Below are positions 14,906-22,507 of a stretch of DNA of 27,695 bases, piece after piece; within the stretch, counting starts at the first letter, position 1; every line of letters begins with the position of its first letter. The stretch spans positions 1-27,695 of the forward strand of contig NZ_JBBKBG010000034.1 in the NCBI RefSeq assembly GCF_037892545.1. The letters run 5' to 3'. A program made the translations under genes and the position numbers. Source of the stretch: Pseudogracilibacillus sp037892545 (GTDB lineage: Bacteria > Bacillota > Bacilli > Bacillales > Amphibacillaceae). Under the pieces are notes generated by a model. It saw nothing but the letters and a program-made list of their open reading frames with translations, had not been told where the DNA came from and did not search any database.

Positions 14906-15805
14906 ATGAATCGTGGAACGTTATTTGTATTAGTAGGAGCATTTCTTTGGGGAACGATTAGCTTTTTTGTGAAAAATTTATATGAAGCTGGTTTCACCCC
15001 GATGGAAGTGGTCACAATTCGAGTGACAGTTGCCGCAATCATTTTATGCGTTTTTACTGGACTCACTTCTAATAAAAGTTTGAAGTTGCAACGTATTTCA
15101 CATATAAAGTATTTTATCGGTACAGGTGTGTTTAGTATTACATTTTTTAATTACTGTATGTTTAAAACCATTCAGCTATCTACAGTACAAGTATCTGCTG
15201 CTTTATTGTATACTGGCCCTGCATTTGTCATTATTATTTCATTCATTGTTTTACATGAAAAAATTACAAAAAATAAAGTTTTATCATTATTATGCACATG
15301 TATCGGCATTATACTTGTGGTAGAATTTTTTCCCCTTCAAGATAAAACAATTCCAATCATGACGATTATCATTGGGTTATGTTCTGGTTTAGGTTATGCA
15401 TTGTATAGTATTTTTAGTAAATTTGCATTACAATATTATGATAGTTTAACCATTACTACATATACTTTTCTCGTTAGTGCGATAGTGTTAATTCCTTTTT
15501 TTCCGTTTCGTGAAAAAGGAACACTTCTCCTTCAACCTGATGTTTATTTATATGCACTAGGATTGGGCTTCGTTCCAACGGCAATAGCTTATATTTTATA
15601 TACATATGGTCTTTCCTTTATTGAAGCATCTAAGGCTGCTATTTTATCCACAATGGAACCTGTCATTGCCACCTTAATTGGGATTTTTATTTTTACGGAA
15701 CCATTTACAATACTTCAAATTGTTGGAATGGGGTGTATAATTCTTGCGGTGATTTTAATTGAGTTACCATCACTTGCCAATAGAAAAAAGAGAGTCATAC
15801 AATAA
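14906..15805 (+). CDS. EamA-family (DMT superfamily) transporter
   Basis: A 299-residue membrane protein with ten hydrophobic spans arranged as two EamA repeats: repeat 1 about residues 4-137, with GAFLWGTISFF at its start, and repeat 2 about 149-290, with GLGYALYSIFSK. This is the drug/metabolite exporter superfamily; substrate unknown, commonly amino acids, their derivatives or cofactors. ATG 14906 has AAGGAG 7 nt upstream. It starts 11 nt after ykyB. The C-terminus is basic (NRKKRVIQ). Convergent with a Spo0E-like gene. Confidence 0.88.
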   Translation: MNRGTLFVLVGAFLWGTISFFVKNLYEAGFTPMEVVTIRVTVAAIILCVFTGLTSNKSLKLQRISHIKYFIGTGVFSITFFNYCMFKTIQLSTVQVSAALLYTGPAFVIIISFIVLHEKITKNKVLSLLCTCIGIILVVEFFPLQDKTIPIMTIIIGLCSGLGYALYSIFSKFALQYYDSLTITTYTFLVSAIVLIPFFPFREKGTLLLQPDVYLYALGLGFVPTAIAYILYTYGLSFIEASKAAILSTMEPVIATLIGIFIFTEPFTILQIVGMGCIILAVILIELPSLANRKKRVIQ

Positions 15806-15840
15806 AACGATATGTGTTAGTTAACGTTGTTGACTCTCTT
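15784..15840 (-). terminator. terminator of the Spo0E-like gene
   Basis: AAGAGAGTCA (15788-15797) / TGACTCTCTT (15831-15840). On the minus strand the stem is followed by T6. The loop is long (33 nt) and the arms overlap the ends of both convergent genes. Confidence 0.55.
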
Positions 15841-15997
15841 CATTGAAATACTGATTATATTGATTTAATAAATGATCGAGTGCTTGGCTCTTTTCAATTG
15901 CCTCTTCACTTGTCATTCCTTTTAATTGAACGATTTCGATTAAATCATTTCGATATCGTTCAATATGGTGTAATAGCGTGTCTTTCGTGATACACAT
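15821..15997 (-). CDS. Spo0E-like sporulation regulatory phosphatase
   Basis: A 58-residue, helical aspartyl-phosphate phosphatase of the Spo0E family, which removes phosphate from Spo0A and delays sporulation. It reads M...TLLHHIERYRNDLIEIVQLKG...EEAIEKSQALDHLLNQYNQYF. The family signature SQELD appears as SQALD at residues 37-41, keeping the Asp but with Ala for Glu. Its usual layout, a first helix with IExxRxxL and a second with the motif, is kept. ATG 15997 has GGGAGAG about 9 nt upstream. Which member (Spo0E, YisI, YnzD type) it is cannot be told. Confidence 0.75.
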   Translation of the reverse strand: MCITKDTLLHHIERYRNDLIEIVQLKGMTSEEAIEKSQALDHLLNQYNQYFNEESQQR

Positions 15998-16118
15998 ACT
16001 TACTTTCTCTCCCTATAATTTCTAATATTTTCCATGATCTTATTTAAACGAATTACTCGTAACTAGAAAAATGCTATGTTATATTATTAACGTATGTACA
16101 TAAGAAAGGATGTCCTGT

Positions 16119-16643
16119 ATGGCTAACTCCACTGCTCGCAATGAATGGTACGGTTGGTTAAAAGTAATCATCATTGCTATAATTGTTGCCTTTATCATTC
16201 GAACTTTTATTTTTTCCACCTCTATTGTAGATGGTAATAGTATGTACCCTACATTAGAAGATGGTGAAAGAGTAATTATTAATAAATTTTCCTATTTAGT
16301 TGCAAACCCTCATCGTGGTGATATTGTCATTATTGAACATGATGATAAAAACTATGTGAAACGGGTCATTGGCATGCCAAATGAAACGATTGAAATGAAA
16401 GATTATACACTTTATATTGATGGAGAAGCTTTATCATCTTCTTATGTAACCCGTGATGTAGAAATTTTAACTGGTGACTTTGGACCGATAGAGATTCCTG
16501 AAGATTATTATTTTGTGATGGGTGATAATCGTCCCGTTAGTTTAGACAGTCGACACGAACTTGGTTTAATTCACCGTTCTGAAATAACAGGCAAATCAGC
16601 TTTCATTATATATCCATTCGATAATATTGAGCTAGTTCGATAA
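16119..16643 (+). CDS. sipS: type I signal peptidase
   Basis: A 174-residue membrane enzyme which cleaves signal peptides from exported proteins. One N-terminal membrane anchor (about 13-36), then box B with nucleophile Ser41 in GNSMYPTL, box C RGDIVI, the general base Lys81 in VKRVIGMP, and box E GDNRPVSLDSRHELG. It is a prokaryotic (P-type) SipS/T/U/V-like enzyme; the paralogue cannot be assigned and the symbol is generic. ATG 16119 is chosen since AAAGGA lies about 10 nt upstream; ATG 16110 abuts that site. A strong hairpin follows. It is divergent from the Spo0E-like gene. Confidence 0.93.
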   Translation: MANSTARNEWYGWLKVIIIAIIVAFIIRTFIFSTSIVDGNSMYPTLEDGERVIINKFSYLVANPHRGDIVIIEHDDKNYVKRVIGMPNETIEMKDYTLYIDGEALSSSYVTRDVEILTGDFGPIEIPEDYYFVMGDNRPVSLDSRHELGLIHRSEITGKSAFIIYPFDNIELVR

Positions 16644-16692
16644 AAAAGGTTAGATTTTGTAACATTCGTTACGAAACCTAACCTTTCCTTTT
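16644..16692. terminator. bidirectional terminator after the signal peptidase gene
   Basis: AAAGGTTAG...GTAAC / GTTAC...CTAACCTTT, a long stem with one internal mismatch region. Plus strand T run is interrupted; the minus strand ends CCTTTTTT, so it is stronger for the small minus-strand transcript that comes from 16771. Confidence 0.85.
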
Positions 16693-16771
16693 ATTCATGA
16701 TCAAATAAACAATACCCTATATTTAGTAATCCAAATGCTAAACACGCAATTCCAAAGATTGTAACTAACAT
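16691..16771 (-). CDS. candidate 26-residue membrane peptide
   Basis: MLVTIFGIACLAFGLLNIGY followed by CLFDHE: a single hydrophobic span with an acidic end. AAAGGGTG lies 9-10 nt before the ATG at 16771. It has its own extended -10 promoter (TGATATAAT, 16820-16828) and ends inside a strong terminator, so a short transcript of about 170 nt is plausible. It is 96 nt downstream of a ktrD-like gene on the same strand. I recognise no family; the size recalls small transport-complex peptides such as KdpF, but that is analogy only. Confidence 0.45.
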   Translation of the reverse strand: MLVTIFGIACLAFGLLNIGYCLFDHE

Positions 16772-16819
16772 AATAGAAGCACCCTTTCTGCTTTGAATAA
16801 TGATAACCTACAAATTACA

Positions 16820-16828
16820 ATTATATCA
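16820..16828 (-). promoter_or_regulatory. extended -10 promoter for the 26-residue peptide
   Basis: Minus strand TGATATAAT, a TG-N-TATAAT extended -10, with no good -35 box. It lies between ktrD and the small frame. Confidence 0.5.
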
Positions 16829-16867
16829 TATCAATTTTCTAATAAATAATAAAGCTTTTATATTATT

Positions 16868-18235
16868 TTATCCGATTAAAATTCGTTCTTTCGGATAATG
16901 TATGAACTCCTCATTCGTTGCTAATTTTCTAAATGTTAAAAGGAATGTAATAATCCCAACTCTCCCAATAAACATCAAAATCATTAAAATACATTTACTT
17001 AAAGAAGATAACTCTTCTGTTATCCCTAGAGATAGTCCTACCGTACCAAATGCGGAAGTTACTTCAAAAAATAAAGATAATATGGAAGCTTCTTCGATAA
17101 GCGATAATACAATTAAACTTACGAAGACCATCATAATCGCCACAATCATCACTGTTACAGCTTTTTGTAAATCTTCCTCATATACTTCTCGATTAAATAA
17201 TTTTAAATTTTTACCACCACGAATAAAAGTAAGTAAAAATATGACAACGAGTGCAAATGTAGTTGTGCGAATTCCCCCACCAGCACTACTAGGCGAGGCC
17301 CCAATAAACATTAAAAATGACATAAATAAATGGTTTGTTTCTGATAACATGGATACATCCATCGTCGAGAGCCCAGAACTCCTTGTTGTAACAGATTGAA
17401 ATAATGCATAAAACAAAGATTCATGCCAACTCTTGCCTTGAAAAAAATTTGATCGATCAAATAAATAAATAAAAATAGTCCCTATTATAATTAAACTAAA
17501 AAACGTAATCGATGTTACCTTTGTAAATAAGGTAAAACGAAATTGTCTTTTTCCCTTTTTATCTAAAAACAAATATTGTTTTACTTCGACTAATACTGGA
17601 AATCCAATTGCACCAAATATAATTAAAAACATAATTGCGGACTGAACGAAATAATCATTTGCATAGGGCATAAAAGAATCATTCGTTAACGTAAAACCCG
17701 CATTTGATAAAGCACTAATCGTACTAAAAAAACCATTCAAGTACGCATCTTTCATCGTTGGAAAATACGGGATATAATAGGTACCTAATAAAAGCACAAA
17801 GATTGTTTCAAATAATAAAACAATTAAAATAATTTGTTTAATTAAATGTACCATCCCACCAAAAGTCGTTTGATTTTGGTCTTGCATAATAAGGCGTCTT
17901 TCAGATAAACCGATTTTCTTCCCGATAATTAACCATAGGAATGTGCTTACTGTCATGATACCTACTGCACCTAAATGTAAAATAATCGCGATAAAAATGA
18001 TACCTGTCGTACTGAAACTATCTCCTACAGAAATGGTAGTTAACCCTGTTACACTTACAGCACTAACTGCCGTAAATAGAATATCAATAAAAGGAATATG
18101 GACGCCCTCTTTGTACGCAACAGGCAATGATAAAAGAATCGTTGAAAATATAATTGCCAAACCATAAAAAATGATCAATAACTGTGCAGGAGATAATTTA
18201 TGTAATTTATTCAATACTTTTTGTTCATCTGCCAT
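16868..18235 (-). CDS. ktrD: KtrB/KtrD-type potassium channel membrane subunit
   Basis: A 455-residue member of the Trk/Ktr/HKT superfamily: four M1-P-M2 repeats forming a K+ pore. The four selectivity-filter glycines are seen at VTGLT (residue about 62), SNAGFT (about 179), TRSSGLST (about 293) and FGTVGLS (about 405). The short intramembrane gate in M2 of repeat 3 reads GASPSSAGGGIRTTT. It needs an RCK subunit; ktrC at 11527 is the likely one. In B. subtilis KtrD pairs with KtrC as the low-affinity system. Ribosome site AAGGTG lies 7 nt before the ATG. It is 39 nt after the YwpF-like gene. Confidence 0.93.
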   Translation of the reverse strand: MADEQKVLNKLHKLSPAQLLIIFYGLAIIFSTILLSLPVAYKEGVHIPFIDILFTAVSAVSVTGLTTISVGDSFSTTGIIFIAIILHLGAVGIMTVSTFLWLIIGKKIGLSERRLIMQDQNQTTFGGMVHLIKQIILIVLLFETIFVLLLGTYYIPYFPTMKDAYLNGFFSTISALSNAGFTLTNDSFMPYANDYFVQSAIMFLIIFGAIGFPVLVEVKQYLFLDKKGKRQFRFTLFTKVTSITFFSLIIIGTIFIYLFDRSNFFQGKSWHESLFYALFQSVTTRSSGLSTMDVSMLSETNHLFMSFLMFIGASPSSAGGGIRTTTFALVVIFLLTFIRGGKNLKLFNREVYEEDLQKAVTVMIVAIMMVFVSLIVLSLIEEASILSLFFEVTSAFGTVGLSLGITEELSSLSKCILMILMFIGRVGIITFLLTFRKLATNEEFIHYPKERILIG

Positions 18236-18274
18236 CCTTTTGCACCTTACTTTTCTTTATAATATTCCTTTATT

Positions 18275-18679
18275 TTATATCATTTCCTTAAACTTTTTCA
18301 ATAAAGATTCTCCTTGATATCCTTGGTTTAAAATCTCTCGTAGCATTTCTTCAATCCGGCTTTTATTATCGACTACTTTCCCTTGGAACAAGACATTTAA
18401 TTTATCTTCACCGATGTCATTAATACTAATGATTTCAGTAATGAAAAATGCAGGATCATTATCTACACGTGTTATTTTTGCTTGAATCATAATCTCTTCA
18501 ATATGTTTAATCGCTTCGAAATAAGGTTTATAAGAACGATCTACAAAAGCTTCGACAAGCCAACCAATTTCATCTTCTCGATTAATAACTAATCCATCAT
18601 GAATTTTTATTTTCTTTTGGGCAATACCATCTTCTTCATTTGCCACTATTTCTAAATCTTTTAATTTAAATGTTTTCAT
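18275..18679 (-). CDS. YwpF-like protein
   Basis: A 134-residue soluble protein that begins MKTFKLKDLEIV; the DGLVINREDE and GWLVEAFVDRSYKPYF blocks, NDPAFFITEI and the LLxEILNQGYxGESLLxKFKEM C-terminus resemble B. subtilis YwpF. Function unknown. ATG 18679 is 8 nt after AAGGAGG; the frame is open to 18712 without support. It precedes ktrD by 39 nt and may be cotranscribed with it. A consensus promoter (TTGACA/TACTTT) lies just upstream. Confidence 0.8.
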   Translation of the reverse strand: MKTFKLKDLEIVANEEDGIAQKKIKIHDGLVINREDEIGWLVEAFVDRSYKPYFEAIKHIEEIMIQAKITRVDNDPAFFITEIISINDIGEDKLNVLFQGKVVDNKSRIEEMLREILNQGYQGESLLKKFKEMI

Positions 18680-18700
18680 CAACGATTCCTCCTTCTTACT

Positions 18701-18729
18701 AAAGTATGTCAATTATAGTCACTTGTCAA
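18701..18729 (-). promoter_or_regulatory. promoter of the YwpF-like gene
   Basis: Minus strand TTGACA (18724-18729), 17 nt, TACTTT (18701-18706), 22 nt before the ATG at 18679. It is a good sigma-A match. Confidence 0.6.
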
Positions 18730-18755
18730 TATTCAATCCATTTTTTAAAATTATC

Positions 18756-18784
18756 GCATAAAATTCAGCCATTCGAACAATATA
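18756..18784 (+). promoter_or_regulatory. sigma-G-like promoter of the spoVA cluster
   Basis: GCATA (18756-18760), 17 nt, CAATATA (18778-18784). From memory the forespore sigma-G consensus is GNATR, about 18 nt, CAWNNTA, and both boxes agree. It lies 36 nt before the lipoprotein start. No vegetative promoter is seen there. Confidence 0.5.
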
Positions 18785-18819
18785 AACATACAAACAAAAG
18801 GAGAAAAGGTGTATATGAA

Positions 18820-19287
18820 ATGAAAAAAATATTTGTTTTATCGCTATCTTTATTGTTTATTACTCTTTCTGGCTGTATGAACGATAAACAACCAACTAAT
18901 TTAGAACCGACACGTAGTGACCCATTATCATTAATGAAATTATCATCTAAAGGAATGACAGATCAACAACCTGCAATGGACGCGAAACAATTTTTAAGCA
19001 AAGAAGAAGCATTGTCACGTGTTCGCGCAGTTAATTATAAGGATGAGTTATTCATCGCAATTGAAGTAGATAATTTTCAACGGTTTAATTTAAAGGATAT
19101 CGAAAAAGATGTTCGTAAAAAAATTAACAACAAATATAAAAACTTTAATGTCACAGTTGTTTCTGATGAAAAGCTCGTCATTGAATTGAAAAAGTTAGAA
19201 GAACAAATTGAAAACAACAATATAACAAATGAACAGCTCGGCAAACGAATCGAAGAATTAAAAAAACTTTCAAAAGAACAAACATAA
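18820..19287 (+). CDS. YhcN/YlaJ-type sporulation lipoprotein
   Basis: A 155-residue lipoprotein. The signal peptide MKKIFVLSLSLLFITLSGC has a lipobox LSGC with Cys19, after which the mature protein is linked to lipid on the membrane surface. The middle part, RVRAVNYKDELFIAIEVDNFQRFNLKDIEKDVRKKI..., carries the YhcN/YlaJ pattern (a valine/isoleucine-rich strand, then RFN and a basic helix). The C-terminus is a charged coiled coil. YhcN is a forespore (sigma-G) inner-membrane lipoprotein. AAGGTG is 8 nt before the ATG. It leads the spoVAC-AD-AE cluster, 15 nt before spoVAC. Confidence 0.85.
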   Translation: MKKIFVLSLSLLFITLSGCMNDKQPTNLEPTRSDPLSLMKLSSKGMTDQQPAMDAKQFLSKEEALSRVRAVNYKDELFIAIEVDNFQRFNLKDIEKDVRKKINNKYKNFNVTVVSDEKLVIELKKLEEQIENNNITNEQLGKRIEELKKLSKEQT

Positions 19288-19302
19288 TTTGGAGGAAGAA
19301 GT

Positions 19303-19767
19303 ATGTCGAATAAACAATCTAAATATGAAGCATATGAAAAAAAGACGAAAGAACATGAACCGAAACGTCCGATTTTCCTCAACTGTTGCAAAGCGTTTTT
19401 AATTGGCGGATTTATTTGTTTCATCGGGCAATGTATAGCAACTTTTTATATACATTATTTTGACTTTACAGAAAAAACGGTTGGAAATCCTACGGTTGCA
19501 ACCCTCATTATCATTACGATGTTTCTAACAGGATTTGGTCTTTATGAAAAAATCGCTCAATTCGCTGGAGCAGGAACTGCGGTACCTGTTACAGGATTTG
19601 CAAATGCCGTTATTTCCTCCGCTATTGAGCATCGACCAGAAGGATTTATTTTAGGTGTTGGATCAAATATGTTGAAATTAGCAGGTCCTGTTATCGTTTA
19701 CGGAGTTTTTTCAGCTTTTTTAATCGCATTGTTTAAAACCATATTACAAATGATAGGCATTATTTGA
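19303..19767 (+). CDS. spoVAC: stage V sporulation protein AC
   Basis: A 154-residue integral membrane protein with a soluble basic N-terminus (about 1-25) and four hydrophobic spans. The family blocks GGFICFIGQ, TVATLIIITMFLTGFGLYEKIAQFAGAGTAVPVTGFANAVISSAIE and the GPVIVYG C-terminus are clear. SpoVAC acts in the SpoVA complex that moves Ca-dipicolinic acid into the spore and lets it out on germination; in B. subtilis it behaves as a mechanosensitive channel. GGAGGAAG is 5 nt before the ATG. Its stop is 10 nt before spoVAD. Confidence 0.95.
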   Translation: MSNKQSKYEAYEKKTKEHEPKRPIFLNCCKAFLIGGFICFIGQCIATFYIHYFDFTEKTVGNPTVATLIIITMFLTGFGLYEKIAQFAGAGTAVPVTGFANAVISSAIEHRPEGFILGVGSNMLKLAGPVIVYGVFSAFLIALFKTILQMIGII

Positions 19768-19777
19768 GGTGAATGAT

Positions 19778-20782
19778 ATGATAACCGGGAAAAGTACGTG
19801 GACTTTTTCTTCCTACCCAGTCATTGTAAGCAGTGGGGTTGTCGTAGGAAAAGAAGAAGCAATAAGCAATTTAAATGGACACTTTGATGAATCGTTCGAA
19901 GATATGTTCGTCGATGAAGATTCATATGAACGTGCACAAGAAGTATTATTAACGAAAGCAATTGATTATACAATTAAAAAGTCGCCTGTGAAGAAAAAAG
20001 ATATTCAATTTTTCATTAGTGGCGATTTAATCAATCAAATTACACCAACTACATTCGCTGCCAAAAAGCTTAATATTCCTTATTTCGGTTTATATAGTGC
20101 TTGTGCAACATCTACGGAAGGATTAGCTTTAGCAGCTATGATGTTAGAGCAAAATGGAGCCAATTACATATTAACAGGTACGGCAAGCCATTATGCTGCA
20201 ACCGAAAGACAATTTCGCTTTCCAAATGAATATGGTGGTCAAATTCCACCTACTGCACAACGAACGGTTACCGGTGCAGGAACAATTCTTTTAGGAAAGG
20301 AAAAGCAAGGATTGGCAATCACCTCGGCAACTATTGGGAAAGTAATGGATTATGAAATGACTGATCCATTTAATATGGGAGCTGCCATGGCTCCAGCAGC
20401 CGTAGATACCATTCGTCAACACTTACAAGACCGTCAAATTGATGCAAATTATTACGATAAGATTGTAACTGGTGATTTAGGAGCAGTTGGACGTGCTTTA
20501 ACAGAAGATTTATTAAAAAAACATCATATTACATTTCAATCGAATCAATTTATTGACTGTGGTGATTTTTTATATAAAAAAGAACAAAACATGCAAGCTG
20601 GTGGTAGTGGTGCTGCTTGTTCTTCTGTCGTAACATATGGGTATTTTTTAGAACAAATGAAGGTAAATAAAATAAATAAATTATTATTCGTTGCGACTGG
20701 TGCCCTTCATTCCCCATTAACAGTCCAACAAAAGCGAACCATCCCATCTATTGCACATGCCGTTTCTATCGAAAGGAAGTGA
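19778..20782 (+). CDS. spoVAD: stage V sporulation protein AD (dipicolinic-acid-binding)
   Basis: A 334-residue soluble protein with a thiolase-like fold which binds dipicolinic acid at the forespore membrane. It starts MITGKSTWTFSSYPVIVSSG; the YSACATSTEGL, TASHYAATERQFRFPNEYGGQ and GAGTILLGK blocks and the GGSGAACSSVVTYGY ending are typical. ATG 19778 is 6 nt after GAGGTG; an in-frame GTG at 19769 overlaps that site. It follows spoVAC by 10 nt and precedes spoVAE by 4 nt. The enzyme fold is not known to be catalytic. Confidence 0.95.
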   Translation: MITGKSTWTFSSYPVIVSSGVVVGKEEAISNLNGHFDESFEDMFVDEDSYERAQEVLLTKAIDYTIKKSPVKKKDIQFFISGDLINQITPTTFAAKKLNIPYFGLYSACATSTEGLALAAMMLEQNGANYILTGTASHYAATERQFRFPNEYGGQIPPTAQRTVTGAGTILLGKEKQGLAITSATIGKVMDYEMTDPFNMGAAMAPAAVDTIRQHLQDRQIDANYYDKIVTGDLGAVGRALTEDLLKKHHITFQSNQFIDCGDFLYKKEQNMQAGGSGAACSSVVTYGYFLEQMKVNKINKLLFVATGALHSPLTVQQKRTIPSIAHAVSIERK

Positions 20783-20786
20783 AGAT

Positions 20787-21137
20787 ATGTTATTCTTTTG
20801 GGCATTTATCGTCGGTGGACTTATATGTGTGATCGGTCAATTAATGATGGATGTTGGCAAATTAACTCCTGCCCATACATTAACGACACTTGTCATTGTC
20901 GGTGCACTACTAGATGGTTTTGGATTGTATGAACCTTTAATTGATTTTGCTGGAGCTGGTGCTACTGTTCCGATTACAAGCTTTGGAAACTCACTCGTAC
21001 ATGGTGCTCTTTTAGAGGCAGAAAAACACGGAATTATCGGCGTTATTACGGGAATATTCGAAGTAACGAGTGCAGGTATATCTGCAGCAATCATATTCGG
21101 TGTCTTTGCCGCGATATTCTTTAAACCAAAACAATAA
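20787..21137 (+). CDS. spoVAE: stage V sporulation protein AE (AEb type)
   Basis: A 116-residue membrane protein with four hydrophobic spans, related to SpoVAC: GGLICVIGQ, TTLVIVGALLDGFGLYEPLIDFAGAGATVPITSFGNSLVHGA and GIFEVTSAGISAAIIFG. It corresponds to SpoVAEb of B. subtilis, a subunit of the Ca-DPA channel. ATG 20787 is 6 nt after AAAGGAAGTG; longer in-frame starts overlap spoVAD. It closes the cluster: spoVAA, AB, AEa and AF are not here, the composition of the second, shortened spoVA operons of many spore formers. Confidence 0.93.
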   Translation: MLFFWAFIVGGLICVIGQLMMDVGKLTPAHTLTTLVIVGALLDGFGLYEPLIDFAGAGATVPITSFGNSLVHGALLEAEKHGIIGVITGIFEVTSAGISAAIIFGVFAAIFFKPKQ

Positions 21138-21242
21138 AAGCTTTCACGTTCATACATATACTGTGGCTGAAAGATGTTGTGACCGACCATAGCCTAAAAG
21201 GGACACTGAACGATCTCCTTGATGCACCACATCCACACACGC
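21138..21242. other. gap between spoVAE and the tandem repeats
   Basis: A 105-bp stretch with no gene I can support. It holds a CTTTCA/TGAAAG short inverted repeat near 21140-21176 and a slightly GC-richer segment up to 21242. No terminator with a T run follows spoVAE closely. Confidence 0.4.
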
Positions 21243-21361
21243 ATTCTTGCAACTTTAGGTTATATTCTTGCAACTTCGGGCCGTATTCTTGCAACTTCGG
21301 GCCGTATTCTTGCAACTTTGGCACATATTCTTGCAACTTCAGGCCGTATTCTTGCAACTAC
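21243..21361. repeat. six 21-bp tandem repeats
   Basis: The core ATTCTTGCAACTT starts at 21243, 21264, 21285, 21306, 21327 and 21348, a strict 21-bp period. The best-kept unit reads ATTCTTGCAACTTCGGGCCGT; copies 1 and 5 differ most in the last 8 bases. Each has the palindrome TTGCAA. The frames through it encode heptad peptides on either strand (LQEYGPK or CNFGPYS) but lack ribosome sites and run into other genes, so it is read as non-coding. Confidence 0.9.
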
Positions 21362-21395
21362 CTTCTTTCCTTACCTAGAGGGATTTCAAATGCAC

Positions 21396-21439
21396 AAAAA
21401 GGAATTCCAGTAAAAATGAATTTACTGAAATTCCTTTTT
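21396..21439. terminator. bidirectional terminator after spoVAE/oxidoreductase
   Basis: AAAAAGGAATT...AGTAAA / TTTACTG.AATTCCTTTTT, with a one-base bulge and T run on both strands. It serves the plus-strand spoVA cluster and the minus-strand reductase. Confidence 0.85.
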
Positions 21440-21511
21440 CTCATTCACTTTCGTTTTAATATTTTTTGTATCGTAACCTTCCAAAACCTTTACATACATT
21501 TTTTGTTAACA

Positions 21512-22492
21512 TTAACTTATTGCAATCGCAATTTTCCCAAATTGATCATTCATTTCTAATAGTTCCATCGCCTCTTTTACATGATCTAGTTCATATGTAT
21601 GACCAACAACCGGACGAATTTTCTTTTCTTCCATCAGAGTTAATAATTCCTCTAGTTCTTCCCTCGAACCCATTGTCGATCCTATTATTTGTTGCTGTGC
21701 ATAGAAAAATTTTCGAATATCAATGTTAACGATATCTTCTGTCGTTGCACCGAAAACAACCATTCTTCCACCATGACGCAATACATCTAAAGATCGGTTA
21801 AATGTCGCCCTTCCAACACTATCGATTACAAGGTCTATTGATTCATTTTGAAGTGCTCCTACCCAATCATCATTCGTATCTATCGCAATGTCTGCGCCAA
21901 TTTCTAATGCCGCGTCACGCTTCCGTGCACTTCTAGAAGTGACAATTACTTTCGCACCGAGCGCTTTTGCAAATTGAATGATATAAGTTGCTACACCGCT
22001 ACCTGCACCAGGAATAAATACGGTTTCGCCTTCTTTTACTTGTCCTTTTGTGACGAGCGCTCTGTAACCAGTTAAAGCCGCTAAAGCTAATACGCCCGCT
22101 TCCTCCCATGATAAATATGCTGGTTTATGTTGTAACTGTTTTTTGTCAATGACAATTTTTTCGGCTATCGTTCCGTGATCAGGCATTCCTAAAATATCAA
22201 AACCTACTGGTGGTGCATCACTATTTTTATCCCACCGTAATGCTGGATTAATGATTACTTCATCTCCAGGCTTCCAGTTTGTCACGTTTTCTCCTACCGC
22301 ATCGACAATTCCTGCACCATCCGATCCTAAAATTAACGGTGTATCTTCATTTCCGACTCGACTCGGAATATATAAATCACGTCTATTTAATCCTGCAACT
22401 TTTAATTGAACAGAGACATCATCTGGTCCAAGTACCGGTGTTTCTATTTCTCGTACATGTAATTGTCCGTTTTGTAATACTAATGCTTTCAT
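21512..22492 (-). CDS. MDR-superfamily NAD(P)H quinone oxidoreductase-like protein
   Basis: A 326-residue medium-chain dehydrogenase/reductase. The GroES-like part (1-120) has LGSDGAGIV in place of the zinc-enzyme GHE motif; the nucleotide-binding part shows GAGSGVATYIIQFAKALGAKVIVTSRS. The protein has no cysteine at all, so it cannot be a zinc alcohol dehydrogenase; a quinone or enal reductase is more likely, substrate unknown. ATG 22492 is 6 nt after AGGTG. It begins 15 nt after the ArsA-like ATPase gene and is probably the third gene of that operon. It has a family-normal length. Confidence 0.85.
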   Translation of the reverse strand: MKALVLQNGQLHVREIETPVLGPDDVSVQLKVAGLNRRDLYIPSRVGNEDTPLILGSDGAGIVDAVGENVTNWKPGDEVIINPALRWDKNSDAPPVGFDILGMPDHGTIAEKIVIDKKQLQHKPAYLSWEEAGVLALAALTGYRALVTKGQVKEGETVFIPGAGSGVATYIIQFAKALGAKVIVTSRSARKRDAALEIGADIAIDTNDDWVGALQNESIDLVIDSVGRATFNRSLDVLRHGGRMVVFGATTEDIVNIDIRKFFYAQQQIIGSTMGSREELEELLTLMEEKKIRPVVGHTYELDHVKEAMELLEMNDQFGKIAIAIS

Positions 22493-22507
22493 ATTTATCA
22501 CCTTTCC

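Noticed and set aside
16902..17399. Plus-strand frame of 165 codons opposite ktrD
   Set aside because: It is antisense to a clear membrane protein gene and shows no family sequence or ribosome site.
21121..21357. Minus-strand frame with LQEYGPK heptads
   Set aside because: It starts at TTG inside the repeats with no good ribosome site, overlaps the 3' end of spoVAE antisense and has no family. It is a by-product of a 21-bp period.
21243..21361. Tandem repeats as a CRISPR array
   Set aside because: The copies follow one another without spacers, and no cas gene is present.
21179..21559. Plus-strand frame with CNFGPYS heptads
   Set aside because: It runs through the repeats, a strong terminator and the 3' end of the reductase gene. 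It lacks a ribosome site.
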